This document shows, piece by piece, positions 36,191 through 45,370 of a stretch of 64,000 nt of DNA. The notes beneath the pieces are model-generated. The model was not told the origin of the DNA. It ran no database searches and was given only the letters and a program-made list of their open reading frames with translations. The translations under genes and the position numbers were made by a program. Origin of the DNA: Lachnospiraceae bacterium UBA7143 (lineage in GTDB: Bacteria > Bacillota > Clostridia > Lachnospirales > Lachnospiraceae); contig DKWV01000025.1 of assembly GCA_002491905.1 (NCBI GenBank), positions 230,060-294,059 of the forward strand, written 5' to 3'. Positions within the stretch are counted from its first letter, which is position 1. The number at the start of each line of letters is the position of its first letter.

Positions 36191-36880
36191 ATGGCACAGA
36201 GAGTTTTGGTAGTGGATGATGAGAAATTGATCGTGAAGGGAATTCGGTTCAGTCTTGAGCAGGACGGTATGGAGGTGGACTGCGCCTATGACGGGGAAGA
36301 AGCTTTGAGACTGGCGGAGGAGAATGCTTATGACATGATCCTTCTGGACGTGATGCTGCCGAAAATGACAGGTTTTGAGGTATGTCAGCAGATCCGCGGT
36401 TTTTCCAATGTGCCGATCGTCATGCTGACGGCCAAAGGCGACGATATGGATAAGATTCTTGGGCTGGATAACGGTGCGGATGACTATATAACGAAACCAT
36501 TTAACATTTTGGAGGTAAAGGCCAGAATCAAGGCCATTATGCGCAGGACGAACCGGCAGACGCCGGGGCGGGAAGAGACGGCCAGGACAGTGGAGCGGGG
36601 CGATATGAGACTGGACTGCGAGGGCAGGAGAGTGTACATCAGGGACCGGGAGATCAACCTGACAGCCAAGGAGTTTGAGGTACTGGAGCTTCTGATGAGA
36701 AACGCGGGCAAAGTTTATGGCCGTGAGGAGCTTCTCCGGCTGGTGTGGGGCAGCGACTATCCGGGCGATGTGAGAACCGTGGACGTACATATCAGAAGAC
36801 TGCGCGAAAAAATAGAGGAAGTGCCCGGAGAGCCTGCGTATGTGCGGACGAAGTGGGGCGTTGGATACTACTTTGCTTAA
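36191..36880 (+). CDS. OmpR-family response regulator
   Basis: A 229-residue regulator: receiver domain with VVDDEKL, phospho-Asp in MILLDVMLP and Lys in YITKPFNILEV; winged-helix domain with NLTAKEFEVLELL and TVDVHIRRLREKI. It resembles the WalR/PhoP group. Its 3' end overlaps the frame of the following kinase gene, and the pair is followed by a GerMN lipoprotein, a conserved trio in Clostridia. The regulon is unknown; cell-envelope functions are likely because of the GerMN partner. Confidence 0.92.
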   Translation: MAQRVLVVDDEKLIVKGIRFSLEQDGMEVDCAYDGEEALRLAEENAYDMILLDVMLPKMTGFEVCQQIRGFSNVPIVMLTAKGDDMDKILGLDNGADDYITKPFNILEVKARIKAIMRRTNRQTPGREETARTVERGDMRLDCEGRRVYIRDREINLTAKEFEVLELLMRNAGKVYGREELLRLVWGSDYPGDVRTVDVHIRRLREKIEEVPGEPAYVRTKWGVGYYFA

Positions 36881-38342
36881 ATTACATTTACGTCAAATTA
36901 CATTCTTAAGGAGCCTGAAGGGGCGCATTTTTCTGATCCTGCTCATCGTCGGGCTGATCCCGTGCTTTATCATGCGCTATGCGATCCTGCAGAATTACGA
37001 ACAGCGGGCGGTAAATGTCAGGACTTCTGACATTTCCACCCAGGTCAGGATTCTGGCGAACCACCTGATTACTTACCACTATCTGCAGGATACTTCTTCC
37101 GAGGTCATCAATGCGGAGCTGGAGCAGCTTTCGAACCTGTATGACGGGCGCGTGCTTGTCATCAATGCGGATCTTCGGATTGTGAAGGATACCTACGGCA
37201 TCAGCGAGGGAAAAACGATTATCTCGGAGGAGGTGATCCGCTGTCTGCGTGGTGAGAGCGCCAACCGGTACGACAGGGAGAACGGTTATATCGAGATGAC
37301 CATCCCTATCACGGAGACGCTGGATGCGGATCTGCCGGTAGGAGCCGGGGAGCGCATTGAACTGGTGAGGGGCATTATGCTGGTGAGCGCATCCAACGAC
37401 AGCATTATCGCGACGATGGATATCCTGAACCGTCAGGCGGTGATCGTGATGTCGATTGTGGGTGTGCTGATTTTCGTGGTGACGCTTCTCGTGTCTAAAT
37501 TTCTTTTTTCTCCTTTTAAAAAGATGATCCAGGCGCTGGATCAGGTACAGGAGGGCTATACCAACGATCCGATTTCCGTGACAGACTGTCTGGAGACGGA
37601 ACATATCGGGGATGCTTTTAACCGGGTGCTTGGGCGGATGAAGATGCTGGATGATTCCAGGCAGGAGTTTGTCTCGAACGTGTCCCATGAACTGCGGACG
37701 CCGATCACTTCCATGAAGGTGCTGGCGGATTCCCTGATTACGCAGAAGGATGTGCCGTTAGAAGTTTATCAGGAATTTATGACCGATATCGCTGCCGAGA
37801 TCGAGAGGGAGGATAAAATTATCAACGACCTGCTTTCTCTGGTGAAAATGGACAGGACGTCGGCTGACCTGAATATTTCCGAGGTGGACATCAACGCGCT
37901 GGTGGAACTGATTATGAGGCGGCTGCGGCCTATTGCACAGCGCCGGGACGTACAGCTTGTGTATGAGAGCCTGCGGCCCGTAACGGCGTCGGTGGATGAG
38001 GTCAAGCTTACGCAGGCTCTTTCCAATCTGGTGGAAAATGCGGTTAAATACAATAAGGAGCATGGTTTCGTGAAAGTGACCCTGGATGCCGACCACCAGT
38101 TTTTTACGGTGCAGGTGGAAGATTCCGGCATAGGTATCCCGGCGGATGCGCTGGAGCATATCTATGAGCGGTTTTACCGCGTGGACAAGTCCCGGTCGAG
38201 GGAAATCGGGGGCACGGGTCTGGGGCTTTCCATTACCAAGAGCGCAATTCTCATGCACAGAGGTTCCATCAAAGTGTCGAGCATTGAGGGCGAGGGGACG
38301 GACTTTACGGTGAAAATCCCCTTAAAGTATATCGCTGTGTAA
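36840..38342 (+). CDS. Sensor histidine kinase, WalK/PhoR-like
   Basis: A roughly 500-residue kinase with two membrane segments (IFLILLIVGLIPCFIMRYAIL near residue 30 and AVIVMSIVGVLIFVVTLL near 205) that bracket an extracellular sensor domain, then a HAMP-like linker, H-box FVSNVSHELRTPITSM, N-box SNLVENAVKYN, and G boxes EDSGIGIP and GGTGLGLSI. The exact start is uncertain: ATG 36840 overlaps the response-regulator gene by 41 nt and lacks a good ribosome site, and TTG 36861 is an alternative. It partners with the preceding regulator. Confidence 0.9.
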   Translation: MCGRSGALDTTLLKLHLRQITFLRSLKGRIFLILLIVGLIPCFIMRYAILQNYEQRAVNVRTSDISTQVRILANHLITYHYLQDTSSEVINAELEQLSNLYDGRVLVINADLRIVKDTYGISEGKTIISEEVIRCLRGESANRYDRENGYIEMTIPITETLDADLPVGAGERIELVRGIMLVSASNDSIIATMDILNRQAVIVMSIVGVLIFVVTLLVSKFLFSPFKKMIQALDQVQEGYTNDPISVTDCLETEHIGDAFNRVLGRMKMLDDSRQEFVSNVSHELRTPITSMKVLADSLITQKDVPLEVYQEFMTDIAAEIEREDKIINDLLSLVKMDRTSADLNISEVDINALVELIMRRLRPIAQRRDVQLVYESLRPVTASVDEVKLTQALSNLVENAVKYNKEHGFVKVTLDADHQFFTVQVEDSGIGIPADALEHIYERFYRVDKSRSREIGGTGLGLSITKSAILMHRGSIKVSSIEGEGTDFTVKIPLKYIAV

Positions 38343-38387
38343 CTGTGGGGTATGGAACTGCAGCCATTGTGGTTTAAGGAGGCCGGT

Positions 38388-39329
38388 ATGAAAAAGGCTG
38401 GTGTAAAAAAGACAGGACGCCTTTTGTCTGTCGCTGTTCTTGTCATGGGACTTGTTCTGTGTACGGCCTGTGGGGACAGGCGGCAGGCACAGGAGGGCGC
38501 CTCGTATAAGATATATTATGTAAACAATGAGGAGACAAAAATTGTTGAGCGGGAGTATGTGAGCGGGACTTCTGACGGGGCGCTTTTATTTGAGGAGCTT
38601 CTGGAGCAGCTTTCCAGTATACCGGAAAAAATGGAGTATGAGACGCCCCTTGCGGAGGAAATTTCAGTGCTGGGACACACGCTGGACAACGGCCTGCTGA
38701 CGCTGGATTTTGACGAGAGCTACAAAAGTCTGCGGGGGACGAGGGAAATTCTTGTACGCGCATCCATTGTGAGGACGTTTACACAGCTTCCGGGTGTGGA
38801 GCGCATCGCATTCACGGTGAGGGGAGAGCAGCTTACGGACGCGGAGGGAGCGGCCGTAGGTGTGATGGCGGCTGACACCTTTATCGAGAATGCGGGCAAT
38901 GAGATCAACGCCTATGAAAAGGTGGATCTGCGGCTTTATTTTGCAAATGAGGCGGGGGACAGTCTGGTGGAGGAGAACCGCCGCAACGTAGTGTATAACA
39001 GCAATATTTCCCTGGAGAAGCTGGTGGTGGAGAAGCTGGTGGAGGGCCCTATGGCGGAGGGGGCGTATCCCACCGTCAATCCGACCACAAAGATCGTGAG
39101 TGTCACCGTGAAGGATGGAACATGTTATGTAAACTTAAGCAGCGATTTCCTCAACCAGCCTTACAACGTGGCTTCCGATGTGACCATATACTCCATCACC
39201 AATTCGCTGGTGGAGCTGTCCAATGTGAACCGGGTGCAGATATCCGTAAATGGGGAGACAAATATTTCATACCGGGAGAATATGAGCCTGAACAATGTGT
39301 TTGAGAGAAATCTGGATATATTGGATTGA
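38388..39329 (+). CDS. GerMN-domain lipoprotein
   Basis: A 313-residue lipoprotein with a lipobox ending in LCTAC. Two GerMN domains follow: the first near residues 45-155 (AEEISVLGHTLDNGLLTLDF, EILVRASIVRTFTQLPGV) and the second near 180-290 (LEKLVVEKLVEGP, YVNLSSDFLNQ, SITNSLVELSNVNRVQISVNG). GerM of Bacillus is a sporulation and germination lipoprotein that supports the spore envelope; GerMN lipoproteins next to a two-component pair are common in Clostridia. ATG 38388 lies 6 nt after AAGGAGG; an in-frame ATG at 38352 lacks a site. Confidence 0.9.
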   Translation: MKKAGVKKTGRLLSVAVLVMGLVLCTACGDRRQAQEGASYKIYYVNNEETKIVEREYVSGTSDGALLFEELLEQLSSIPEKMEYETPLAEEISVLGHTLDNGLLTLDFDESYKSLRGTREILVRASIVRTFTQLPGVERIAFTVRGEQLTDAEGAAVGVMAADTFIENAGNEINAYEKVDLRLYFANEAGDSLVEENRRNVVYNSNISLEKLVVEKLVEGPMAEGAYPTVNPTTKIVSVTVKDGTCYVNLSSDFLNQPYNVASDVTIYSITNSLVELSNVNRVQISVNGETNISYRENMSLNNVFERNLDILD

Positions 39330-39338
39330 TGAATGGGG

Positions 39339-39465
39339 GTACAAATAACATAATTAACGCAGACGCGCTTGCGCTCCGCTCCAGCCGTAACAGCGCTAAA
39401 CTCGAAAATACCTCGTTAAGCGCTGACGGCTTCCAAGGGTCTGCTTATAATTATGTTATTTGTAC
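39339..39465 (+). repeat. Large imperfect palindrome between the GerMN gene and comEC
   Basis: An 18-nt perfect inverted repeat, GTACAAATAACATAATTA at 39339-39356 and its complement at 39448-39465, encloses further arms: GCAGAC (39359-39364) with GTCTGC (39439-39444), AGCCGT (39383-39388) with ACGGCT (39426-39431), and CAGCGCT (39391-39397) with AGCGCTG (39419-39425). The whole is a 127-nt near-perfect hairpin. It looks like a MITE-type or REP-type element, or a structured RNA. It ends 45 nt before the comEC start and contains no gene. Confidence 0.8.
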
Positions 39466-39510
39466 ATGTATTATCAACACGAAAAATTGAAAATATACAG
39501 GAGGACAAGT

Positions 39511-41838
39511 ATGCGCAGACCACTATGCCTGATCGGACTGGCATTTGTGATGGTTCTGCTTCTCGGGATACATCTGATTCCCCAGAGAGCGCGTCCCTGC
39601 GGCGTCCCGGATGGGGAAACGATCGCCGCCGCAGGGCGTGTGGAGTGGAAGGAGCACAGGATTACCGGCACGGAGGAGGTTCTTGTGGTCACCCTGGAAG
39701 AGGCCGTCATTCTGAAACCGGATCAAATATCCGTTCTGAAACAGATCATAACAGATTCTGAAACAGCTTTGTCAAATCATACTGATACAGATTCCGTAAA
39801 GAAAACAGAAACATTCTTAAAACAAAACAGAGAAGCGCTCTGTCCGGAGAACGCGGGAGAAGTCAGAGGACTTCTGTGCTATCTGGAAGGGGAGGAAAAT
39901 CCCGCTATGGGCAGCATTGTGCTGGTGGAGGGTAAGTGGCGTCCGTTTGCGCACGCCACGAATCCCGGGGAGTTTGACGCGGCGGACTATTACCGCGTTA
40001 CGGGGCAGCAGGGCAGACTTATGCGGGCGTCCTGTCTGGCTGAAAGCCGGGAGTTTTCTGCTTTCCGGGAAGGACTTTACCGTTTGCGGGAATACCTCTC
40101 GCTCCTTATCGGGGCATGCTACCCCCAAAAGGAGGCCTCCGTTATGGGAGCCATGCTTCTGGGGGAGAAGGCAATGTTGGACGGGGAGGTCAAAAGCCTG
40201 TACCGGCAGAACGGCATCATACATATCCTGGCCATCAGCGGGCTCCATCTCTCCATTCTGGGAATGGGATTTCACAGGCTGCTCCACCGTCTGAGGGTTC
40301 CTAAATTAGTTGACATAATATTATCCCTGGCGCTGATGTACTGCTATGGGATGATGACGGGCATGGGAATATCTGTTGTCAGGGCGTTTGTGATGTTCGG
40401 CATGAAGCTGTGCGCGGATTTGTTCGGCAGGACCTATGATCTGCTGACGGCAATGATGACGGCGGCGGTTCTGGTTCTGGTGCAGCAGCCGCTTTACCTG
40501 ACGCAGAGCGGTTTTTTGTTCTCTTTCGGCGCGGTGTGCGGCATTGGGCTGCTGCCGTCCGTGTCGCGGCAGTTTCCCTCCGGGAACCGCTTTCTTAAGT
40601 CGGTATTTACGGGCGGCTGGATTTCCCTCTGCACCCTTCCCGTGTATCTGTGCTTTTACTATGAATTTCCGCCTTATTCCGTGCTTCTCAACCTGATCGT
40701 GATTCCTTGCATGGGGGTGCTTTTCTTAAGCGGGCTCGCGGTGATGGGGGCCGCGGCCTGCTTCCTTCCGCTGGGACGTCTGGCGGCTGTCCCCGGGATC
40801 TGGATTTTGGCTTTCTACGAAAAATGCTGCGGTCTGTGCTTAAAGCTCCCCGGACAAAGGTGGATCACGGGATGCCCCGGGGAGTGGCAGGTGGCGGCTT
40901 TCCTTGGTATATTGGCGGCATTGGTGGTCTCTGCGGAAAAAATGAAAAGATGGCACTTTTTCTGCGCGCTTGGCGCTGCGGTGCTTCTTCTGGCAGTCAG
41001 GCTGCCGCAGGGGTTTGAAATCACCATGCTGGATATCGGGCAGGGAGACTGCTTTTATCTGGCGGACGGAGAGGGCGGGCACTACCTTGTCGACGGCGGA
41101 AGCTCCGACAAAAAGGAGGTGGAGACTTACCAGATCATTCCTTTTTTAAAGCATCGGGGTGTGGGGAGACTGGACGCCGTGTTTATCACACACTCGGATG
41201 CGGATCACATAAACGGGATCTGCGCAATGCTGGAGAAATACGGGGAGACTGGAATCGAGATTGGCTGCCTGTTTTTACCTGATGTGGCTGAGGAGTGCAG
41301 GGATGAAAATTATTGGAAACTGCAGGCACTGGCGGAGAGCCGCGGCGTTCCTGTGCGGCCGCTCCATGCTGGGGAAAGTCTTGGCAGTGGAAAACTTATG
41401 TTAACCTGTCTGCATCCGCAGGAAAGTTATGTAAACTCAGACGCCAATGCGGGTTCCACGGTTCTTTTCCTGACTTACGAAAACTTTTCGGCTCTCTTTA
41501 CGGGGGATCTGGAAGGGGAGGGGGAGGAGCTTGTGACGGAGCGTCTTTCTCATATGAGAAGCGGTGAAAGCACGGTTCTGCCGCAGCGCGTTACTCTGCT
41601 CAAAGCAGCCCATCACGGCTCAAAAAATTCCACGAAAGAAGCGTTTCTTGCGGTTGTAAATCCGCGGATTACATTGATTTCAGCCGGGAGGGACAATTCC
41701 TACGGGCATCCCCACAGGGAGACGCTTGACCGGCTCGGGGAGAGAGGATGTCTGATTTATCAGACGCCGGTGAGTGGGGCGGTTACCGTCCGGGTGAAGC
41801 GTGGGTGTGTGCGGGTGGAGGAGTATCTGACCAGATGA
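39511..41838 (+). CDS. comEC: Competence DNA channel ComEC/Rec2
   Basis: A 775-residue membrane protein. An N-terminal helix and an OB-like soluble domain are followed by the Competence domain (GIIHILAISGLHLSILGMG is the hallmark) with about ten membrane segments. A C-terminal metallo-beta-lactamase-like domain contains the TMLDIGQGDCF and THSDADHI motifs and later KAAHHGSKNST, the usual ComEC nuclease-like region. It carries single-stranded DNA across the membrane during uptake. ATG 39511 follows GGAGG; the frame extends upstream to 39460. Together with comEA it implies a late-competence apparatus, but no pilus or comK/comG genes are visible. Confidence 0.93.
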   Translation: MRRPLCLIGLAFVMVLLLGIHLIPQRARPCGVPDGETIAAAGRVEWKEHRITGTEEVLVVTLEEAVILKPDQISVLKQIITDSETALSNHTDTDSVKKTETFLKQNREALCPENAGEVRGLLCYLEGEENPAMGSIVLVEGKWRPFAHATNPGEFDAADYYRVTGQQGRLMRASCLAESREFSAFREGLYRLREYLSLLIGACYPQKEASVMGAMLLGEKAMLDGEVKSLYRQNGIIHILAISGLHLSILGMGFHRLLHRLRVPKLVDIILSLALMYCYGMMTGMGISVVRAFVMFGMKLCADLFGRTYDLLTAMMTAAVLVLVQQPLYLTQSGFLFSFGAVCGIGLLPSVSRQFPSGNRFLKSVFTGGWISLCTLPVYLCFYYEFPPYSVLLNLIVIPCMGVLFLSGLAVMGAAACFLPLGRLAAVPGIWILAFYEKCCGLCLKLPGQRWITGCPGEWQVAAFLGILAALVVSAEKMKRWHFFCALGAAVLLLAVRLPQGFEITMLDIGQGDCFYLADGEGGHYLVDGGSSDKKEVETYQIIPFLKHRGVGRLDAVFITHSDADHINGICAMLEKYGETGIEIGCLFLPDVAEECRDENYWKLQALAESRGVPVRPLHAGESLGSGKLMLTCLHPQESYVNSDANAGSTVLFLTYENFSALFTGDLEGEGEELVTERLSHMRSGESTVLPQRVTLLKAAHHGSKNSTKEAFLAVVNPRITLISAGRDNSYGHPHRETLDRLGERGCLIYQTPVSGAVTVRVKRGCVRVEEYLTR

Positions 41839-41964
41839 ACAGCCGGAAAGAAAGTAACGGAAATCTAATAAACTAAAAATAACCACCTTGACCGGCTACC
41901 CTGCATTACATATAATCATCTTAAGAATGGGGCAGATAATCAGCAAAGGGTTGCAGGATCAGTT

Positions 41965-42942
41965 ATGAAAAAATTAAATGAGGAAATCCGGGAAGGAAAC
42001 TTAAAACAGGCGTATTTACTGTGCGGGGAGGAGGCCTATCTGCGCAGACAGTACAGGGACAGGGTGAAGAAGGCCCTGCTCGGGGACGGGGATCTCATGA
42101 ATCTGAACTGCTTCGAGGGAAAGGGAATCGTGCCGGGAGAAGTGGTCGATCTGGCGCAGACCATGCCTTTTCTGGCGGAGCGGCGGGTGCTGGTGATAGA
42201 GAACAGTGGTTTTTTTAAGAAAGGCGGAGAGACGCTTGCCGAGTATCTGGCGGATCCGGCGCCCAGCGCTTACTTCCTGTTTGTGGAGACGGAGGTCGAC
42301 AAGAGGAGTAAGCTCTATAAGGCAGTCACCGCAAAGGGGAGGGTAATCGAGTGTAAGACGCCCGACGAGGGGGTGTTAAAACGCTGGGTTGTAGAGCTTC
42401 TCACAAAGGAAGGGAAGCGGATTACCCAGAGGGATCTGGATCTCTTTCTGGAAAAGACGGGGACGGATATGGAAAACATCCGGGGCGAGGTGGAGAAACT
42501 TGTCTGCTACTGTCTGGAGAGGGACACCGTTACCGCACAGGACATTGAGGCGGTCTGCGTCAGACAGATCGGCAGCCGTATTTTCGATATGGTGGAGGCC
42601 GTCGCGGATAAGAGGCAGAGACGCGCTATGGAGCTGTATTATGATCTGCTGACTTTAAAGGAGCCGCCCATGCGGATTCTGTTTCTGATCGCCAGACAGT
42701 TTAACCTGCTTTTACAGGTGAAGGAGTTAAAGAATAAGGGCTATGACGCGCGCGGCATCGGTGAAAAGGTAGGGCTTAAAGGTTTTATTGCCGGGAAATA
42801 TGTCAGCCAGGCGGCGAAGTTTAAGGAGGCGGAGTTAAAGCGGGCTCTTGTCGACTGTGTGGAGACGGAGGAGGCTGTCAAGACGGGCAGGATGAACGAC
42901 GTGATGAGCGTGGAACTTCTGATCGTGCGGGAGAGCATGTAG
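41965..42942 (+). CDS. holA: DNA polymerase III subunit delta
   Basis: A 325-residue HolA-type clamp-loader subunit. The N-terminus (LKQAYLLCGEEAYLRRQY) has the delta-domain pattern; a TMPFLAERRVLVIENSGFF strand and the GTDMENIRGEVEKLVCY helical part follow. The C-terminal collar domain includes PPMRILFLIARQFNLLLQV. It opens the sliding clamp during replication. The location next to comEC is the usual arrangement in Firmicutes. Confidence 0.92.
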   Translation: MKKLNEEIREGNLKQAYLLCGEEAYLRRQYRDRVKKALLGDGDLMNLNCFEGKGIVPGEVVDLAQTMPFLAERRVLVIENSGFFKKGGETLAEYLADPAPSAYFLFVETEVDKRSKLYKAVTAKGRVIECKTPDEGVLKRWVVELLTKEGKRITQRDLDLFLEKTGTDMENIRGEVEKLVCYCLERDTVTAQDIEAVCVRQIGSRIFDMVEAVADKRQRRAMELYYDLLTLKEPPMRILFLIARQFNLLLQVKELKNKGYDARGIGEKVGLKGFIAGKYVSQAAKFKEAELKRALVDCVETEEAVKTGRMNDVMSVELLIVRESM

Positions 42943-43047
42943 AAGGCGAAAAACTTCTGGTTGCGGAACAGGGCACATTTACTGTACAATAATAACAGGA
43001 ATGATTGTTTACCGTCATTTACTTACATTAGATATTGGAGGCATTTC

Positions 43048-43659
43048 ATGAGTATGCATATTGTTTGTCTGGATCTTGAGGGCGTGCTGGTGCCGGAGAT
43101 CTGGATTGCTTTTTCGGAGGAAAGCGGTATTCCGGAGCTTAAGAGGACGACAAGGGAAGAGCCGGATTATGATAAGCTGATGAACTGGCGGCTTGGGATT
43201 CTGCGGGAACACGGGCTGGGGCTTAAACAGATCCAGGAGACGATTTCAAAGATCGATCCGATGCCGGGTGCGAAGGAATTTCTGGACGAGTTAAGACGTA
43301 TGACGCAGGTTATTATTATCAGCGATACCTTTACACAGTTTGCGGGGCCGCTGATGGAAAAGCTGGGCTGGCCGACGATCTTCTGCAATTCCCTCGAGGT
43401 GGCGCCTGACGGCGAAATCACCGGGTATAAGATGCGTGTCAGGGATTCCAAGCTTACCACGGTGAAGGCGCTGCAGTCTATCGGTTATGAGACGATAGCG
43501 GCCGGGGACAGCCACAATGACCTGGGAATGATCCAGGCGGGGAAGACAGGCTTTTTATTTAGAAGCACGGAACAGATAAAAAAGGATTATCCGCAGATCC
43601 CCGCCTATGAGACGTATGAGGAACTGTTAAATGCCATTGAGCAAGCGTTGGCGGGGTAA
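43048..43659 (+). CDS. thrH: ThrH-type phosphoserine phosphatase / homoserine phosphotransferase
   Basis: A 203-residue HAD enzyme. The motif LDLEGVLVPEIW is the ThrH hallmark; the catalytic Asp pair is D-L-E, motif II is IISDTF, and motif IV is AAGDSHNDLGM. ThrH of Pseudomonas has phosphoserine phosphatase activity and can move the phosphate to homoserine. That fits a window which also holds glyA, hom and lysC. ATG 43048 lies 7 nt after GGAGG; the frame is open upstream to 42961 but without a site. Confidence 0.9.
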   Translation: MSMHIVCLDLEGVLVPEIWIAFSEESGIPELKRTTREEPDYDKLMNWRLGILREHGLGLKQIQETISKIDPMPGAKEFLDELRRMTQVIIISDTFTQFAGPLMEKLGWPTIFCNSLEVAPDGEITGYKMRVRDSKLTTVKALQSIGYETIAAGDSHNDLGMIQAGKTGFLFRSTEQIKKDYPQIPAYETYEELLNAIEQALAG

Positions 43660-43719
43660 TTTCTGACAGAACGGAAGAGAGGCCGTGGTTTCGGCGAAAG
43701 GTGAAAGGAGGAATTTATT

Positions 43720-44013
43720 ATGAAATGTATGCGTGTGGCTTTTGAGGCCGATGTGGAGAAATATGAGGCGGGCAAAGGCATGGAGGACGGCGTTGAGCTG
43801 TGGACCGATGTGGTGACGAGAGGCTGGTTTGCCACCGACTCCCTGATCCAGATTAAGAAAGAAAACGGAGCGATTGTCTGCCCGTATATTCTCCATAAAA
43901 GAGGAAAGACATTCATCGCCGAGGGTGATTATATCATTACCGAGGCGGACGGCTCGCGGCATGTGTGCAGCGGGGAAAAGGTCTTTGACAGGTATAAGCC
44001 GATAGAGGAGTAA
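43720..44013 (+). CDS. Small conserved hypothetical protein
   Basis: A 97-residue soluble protein that I do not recognise. It begins MKCMRVAFEADVEKYEAGKG, has a central strand-rich part (GWFATDSLIQIKKENG, VCPYILHKRGKTFIAEGDYIIT) and ends in VFDRYKPIEE. The aromatic EGDYIITEADG element resembles the PGDYG-type domain that is common in phage and clostridial small proteins. Strong GGAGGAATT site before the ATG. No membrane segment. Confidence 0.7.
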   Translation: MKCMRVAFEADVEKYEAGKGMEDGVELWTDVVTRGWFATDSLIQIKKENGAIVCPYILHKRGKTFIAEGDYIITEADGSRHVCSGEKVFDRYKPIEE

Positions 44014-44047
44014 GACATATTATGTAAACTGAATAGGGAGAGTGAGG

Positions 44048-44093
44048 AGACAGGGAGTCTGTGAAAACGGATTTTCTGTCTTTTCTTTTTTTG
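44048..44093 (+). terminator. Rho-independent terminator
   Basis: AGACAG at 44048-44053 pairs with CTGTCT at 44076-44081, with further pairing inside the loop, followed by a long TTTTCTTTTTTT run. It ends the thrH-hypothetical unit. Confidence 0.8.
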
Positions 44094-44151
44094 CGTCCCG
44101 TTTATTGGACACATGGAATGCTATAGTGGTTTCAACAAGGGGGTGCGACAG

Positions 44152-44511
44152 ATGAAAAAGGGTTTAGGCATGATAACGGTGTTTCTGGTTCTGGCTGCCG
44201 CTCTTTGCGTGAGCGGGACAGTGATGAGCAAAGGGCGGAACGATTACACGCGGGAGAACGAACGGTATGCACTGCTCGAGGATGCGTTTACGGAGCGGGC
44301 CAGGCAGATTCTGGAGGAGTGCGGGTTCAGAAACAGCGGCGTGACGGTCACATGGACCAGAGAGCAGGGCTGTCCGAGGAGCTACCTGGTGAAAATTCAC
44401 CACAGGGGAATCGCAAATCTCGGGGATGATGAGAGGGAGAGACTGACCGAGGAGCTAAGGGACGGAGAGCTTGCGAGAGAAGCGCAGGAGCTTTGTATCA
44501 TTTACACTTGA
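44152..44511 (+). CDS. Secreted or membrane-anchored hypothetical protein
   Basis: A 119-residue protein with one N-terminal hydrophobic segment (GMITVFLVLAAALCVSGTV), either a signal peptide or anchor, followed by a charged extracellular part (ENERYALLEDAFTERARQILEECGF). There is no recognised domain. ATG 44152 is preceded by AAGGGGGTG; the frame is open upstream to 44113. Confidence 0.6.
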   Translation: MKKGLGMITVFLVLAAALCVSGTVMSKGRNDYTRENERYALLEDAFTERARQILEECGFRNSGVTVTWTREQGCPRSYLVKIHHRGIANLGDDERERLTEELRDGELAREAQELCIIYT

Positions 44512-44637
44512 CGGAAAAGAACATCTGTTCCAAAATGGAATTAATAGAACAAGTGTTCTTTCTGCGGGCTGTGATGAGGGAAAAGACAGATGCTGCAGCG
44601 ACAATCATTTAAGAAAGAATTGCGCGGCAAGTCTTTG

Positions 44638-44661
44638 GGCGCAGACTGTTTGGTCTGCGCC
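44638..44661 (+). other. Strong hairpin before the DUF1653 gene
   Basis: GGCGCAGAC at 44638-44646 pairs with GTCTGCGCC at 44653-44661 around a 6-nt loop. No T-run follows, so it is more likely a transcript-processing or 5' leader hairpin than a terminator. Confidence 0.5.
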
Positions 44662-44727
44662 GTGGATAGACATTTAGAAATTTTGGGATTATACTGGTAG
44701 AGAATAATTACGGAAAAGGAGATTTCT

Positions 44728-45312
44728 ATGAGACATAATCCCAGACCACAGGAAATGTACAGGCATTTTAAGGGCGAGTTATATCAGATCCGCTGTCTTG
44801 CGAGACACAGTGAGACGAGGGAACTGATGGTGGTATACCAGGCTATGTACGGTACTTTTGAGATATTTGTACGGCCGTTGTCCATGTTTATGGAGGAGGT
44901 AGACCGCAGGAAATATCCCGATGCCAAACAGAGATACCGCTTTGAGCTTCTGCAGGATATGGAGTATGAGGAGCAGGCAGCCTTTACGGCGCATTCCACG
45001 GAAAAGGAGACCGCCGTTTCGACGGAACCCGCCGCGGCTGCCGTACCTGAAGCAATACCGGCGAAGACAGCGCCGGAGGAAGAGCAACTGAATATTGATC
45101 CTCTGGTGTTGGCGTTTCTTGACGCGGATTCCTATGAACAGAGGCTTACGATTCTTGATTCCCTTCATAACCGGATCACGGACGACATGATTAACACGAT
45201 GGCGGTGTCGGCTGATCTGGAGATTAAGGAGGGAGATCTGGAGGACAGATATATGGAGCTTAGGAACTGTCTGCGCACGTTTGAAAAATTCGAGTGCAGC
45301 AGATTGAGATAA
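44728..45312 (+). CDS. DUF1653-domain protein
   Basis: A 194-residue protein. The first 75 residues are a DUF1653 domain (PRPQEMYRHFKGELYQIRC, VYQAMYGTFEIFVRPLSMF), a small fold of unknown function common in Clostridia. A flexible alanine- and glutamate-rich linker follows (residues 85-120), and then a helical C-terminal module (LAFLDADSYEQRLTILDSL). AAAAGGAG precedes the start. Its neighbour 58 nt downstream is a 5'-nucleotidase. Confidence 0.82.
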   Translation: MRHNPRPQEMYRHFKGELYQIRCLARHSETRELMVVYQAMYGTFEIFVRPLSMFMEEVDRRKYPDAKQRYRFELLQDMEYEEQAAFTAHSTEKETAVSTEPAAAAVPEAIPAKTAPEEEQLNIDPLVLAFLDADSYEQRLTILDSLHNRITDDMINTMAVSADLEIKEGDLEDRYMELRNCLRTFEKFECSRLR

Positions 45313-45370
45313 GCGGTTATCTGTATGAGGAAGCAGGCCCCACCGGAGAGATCACGGATGGGGGTGCTTT

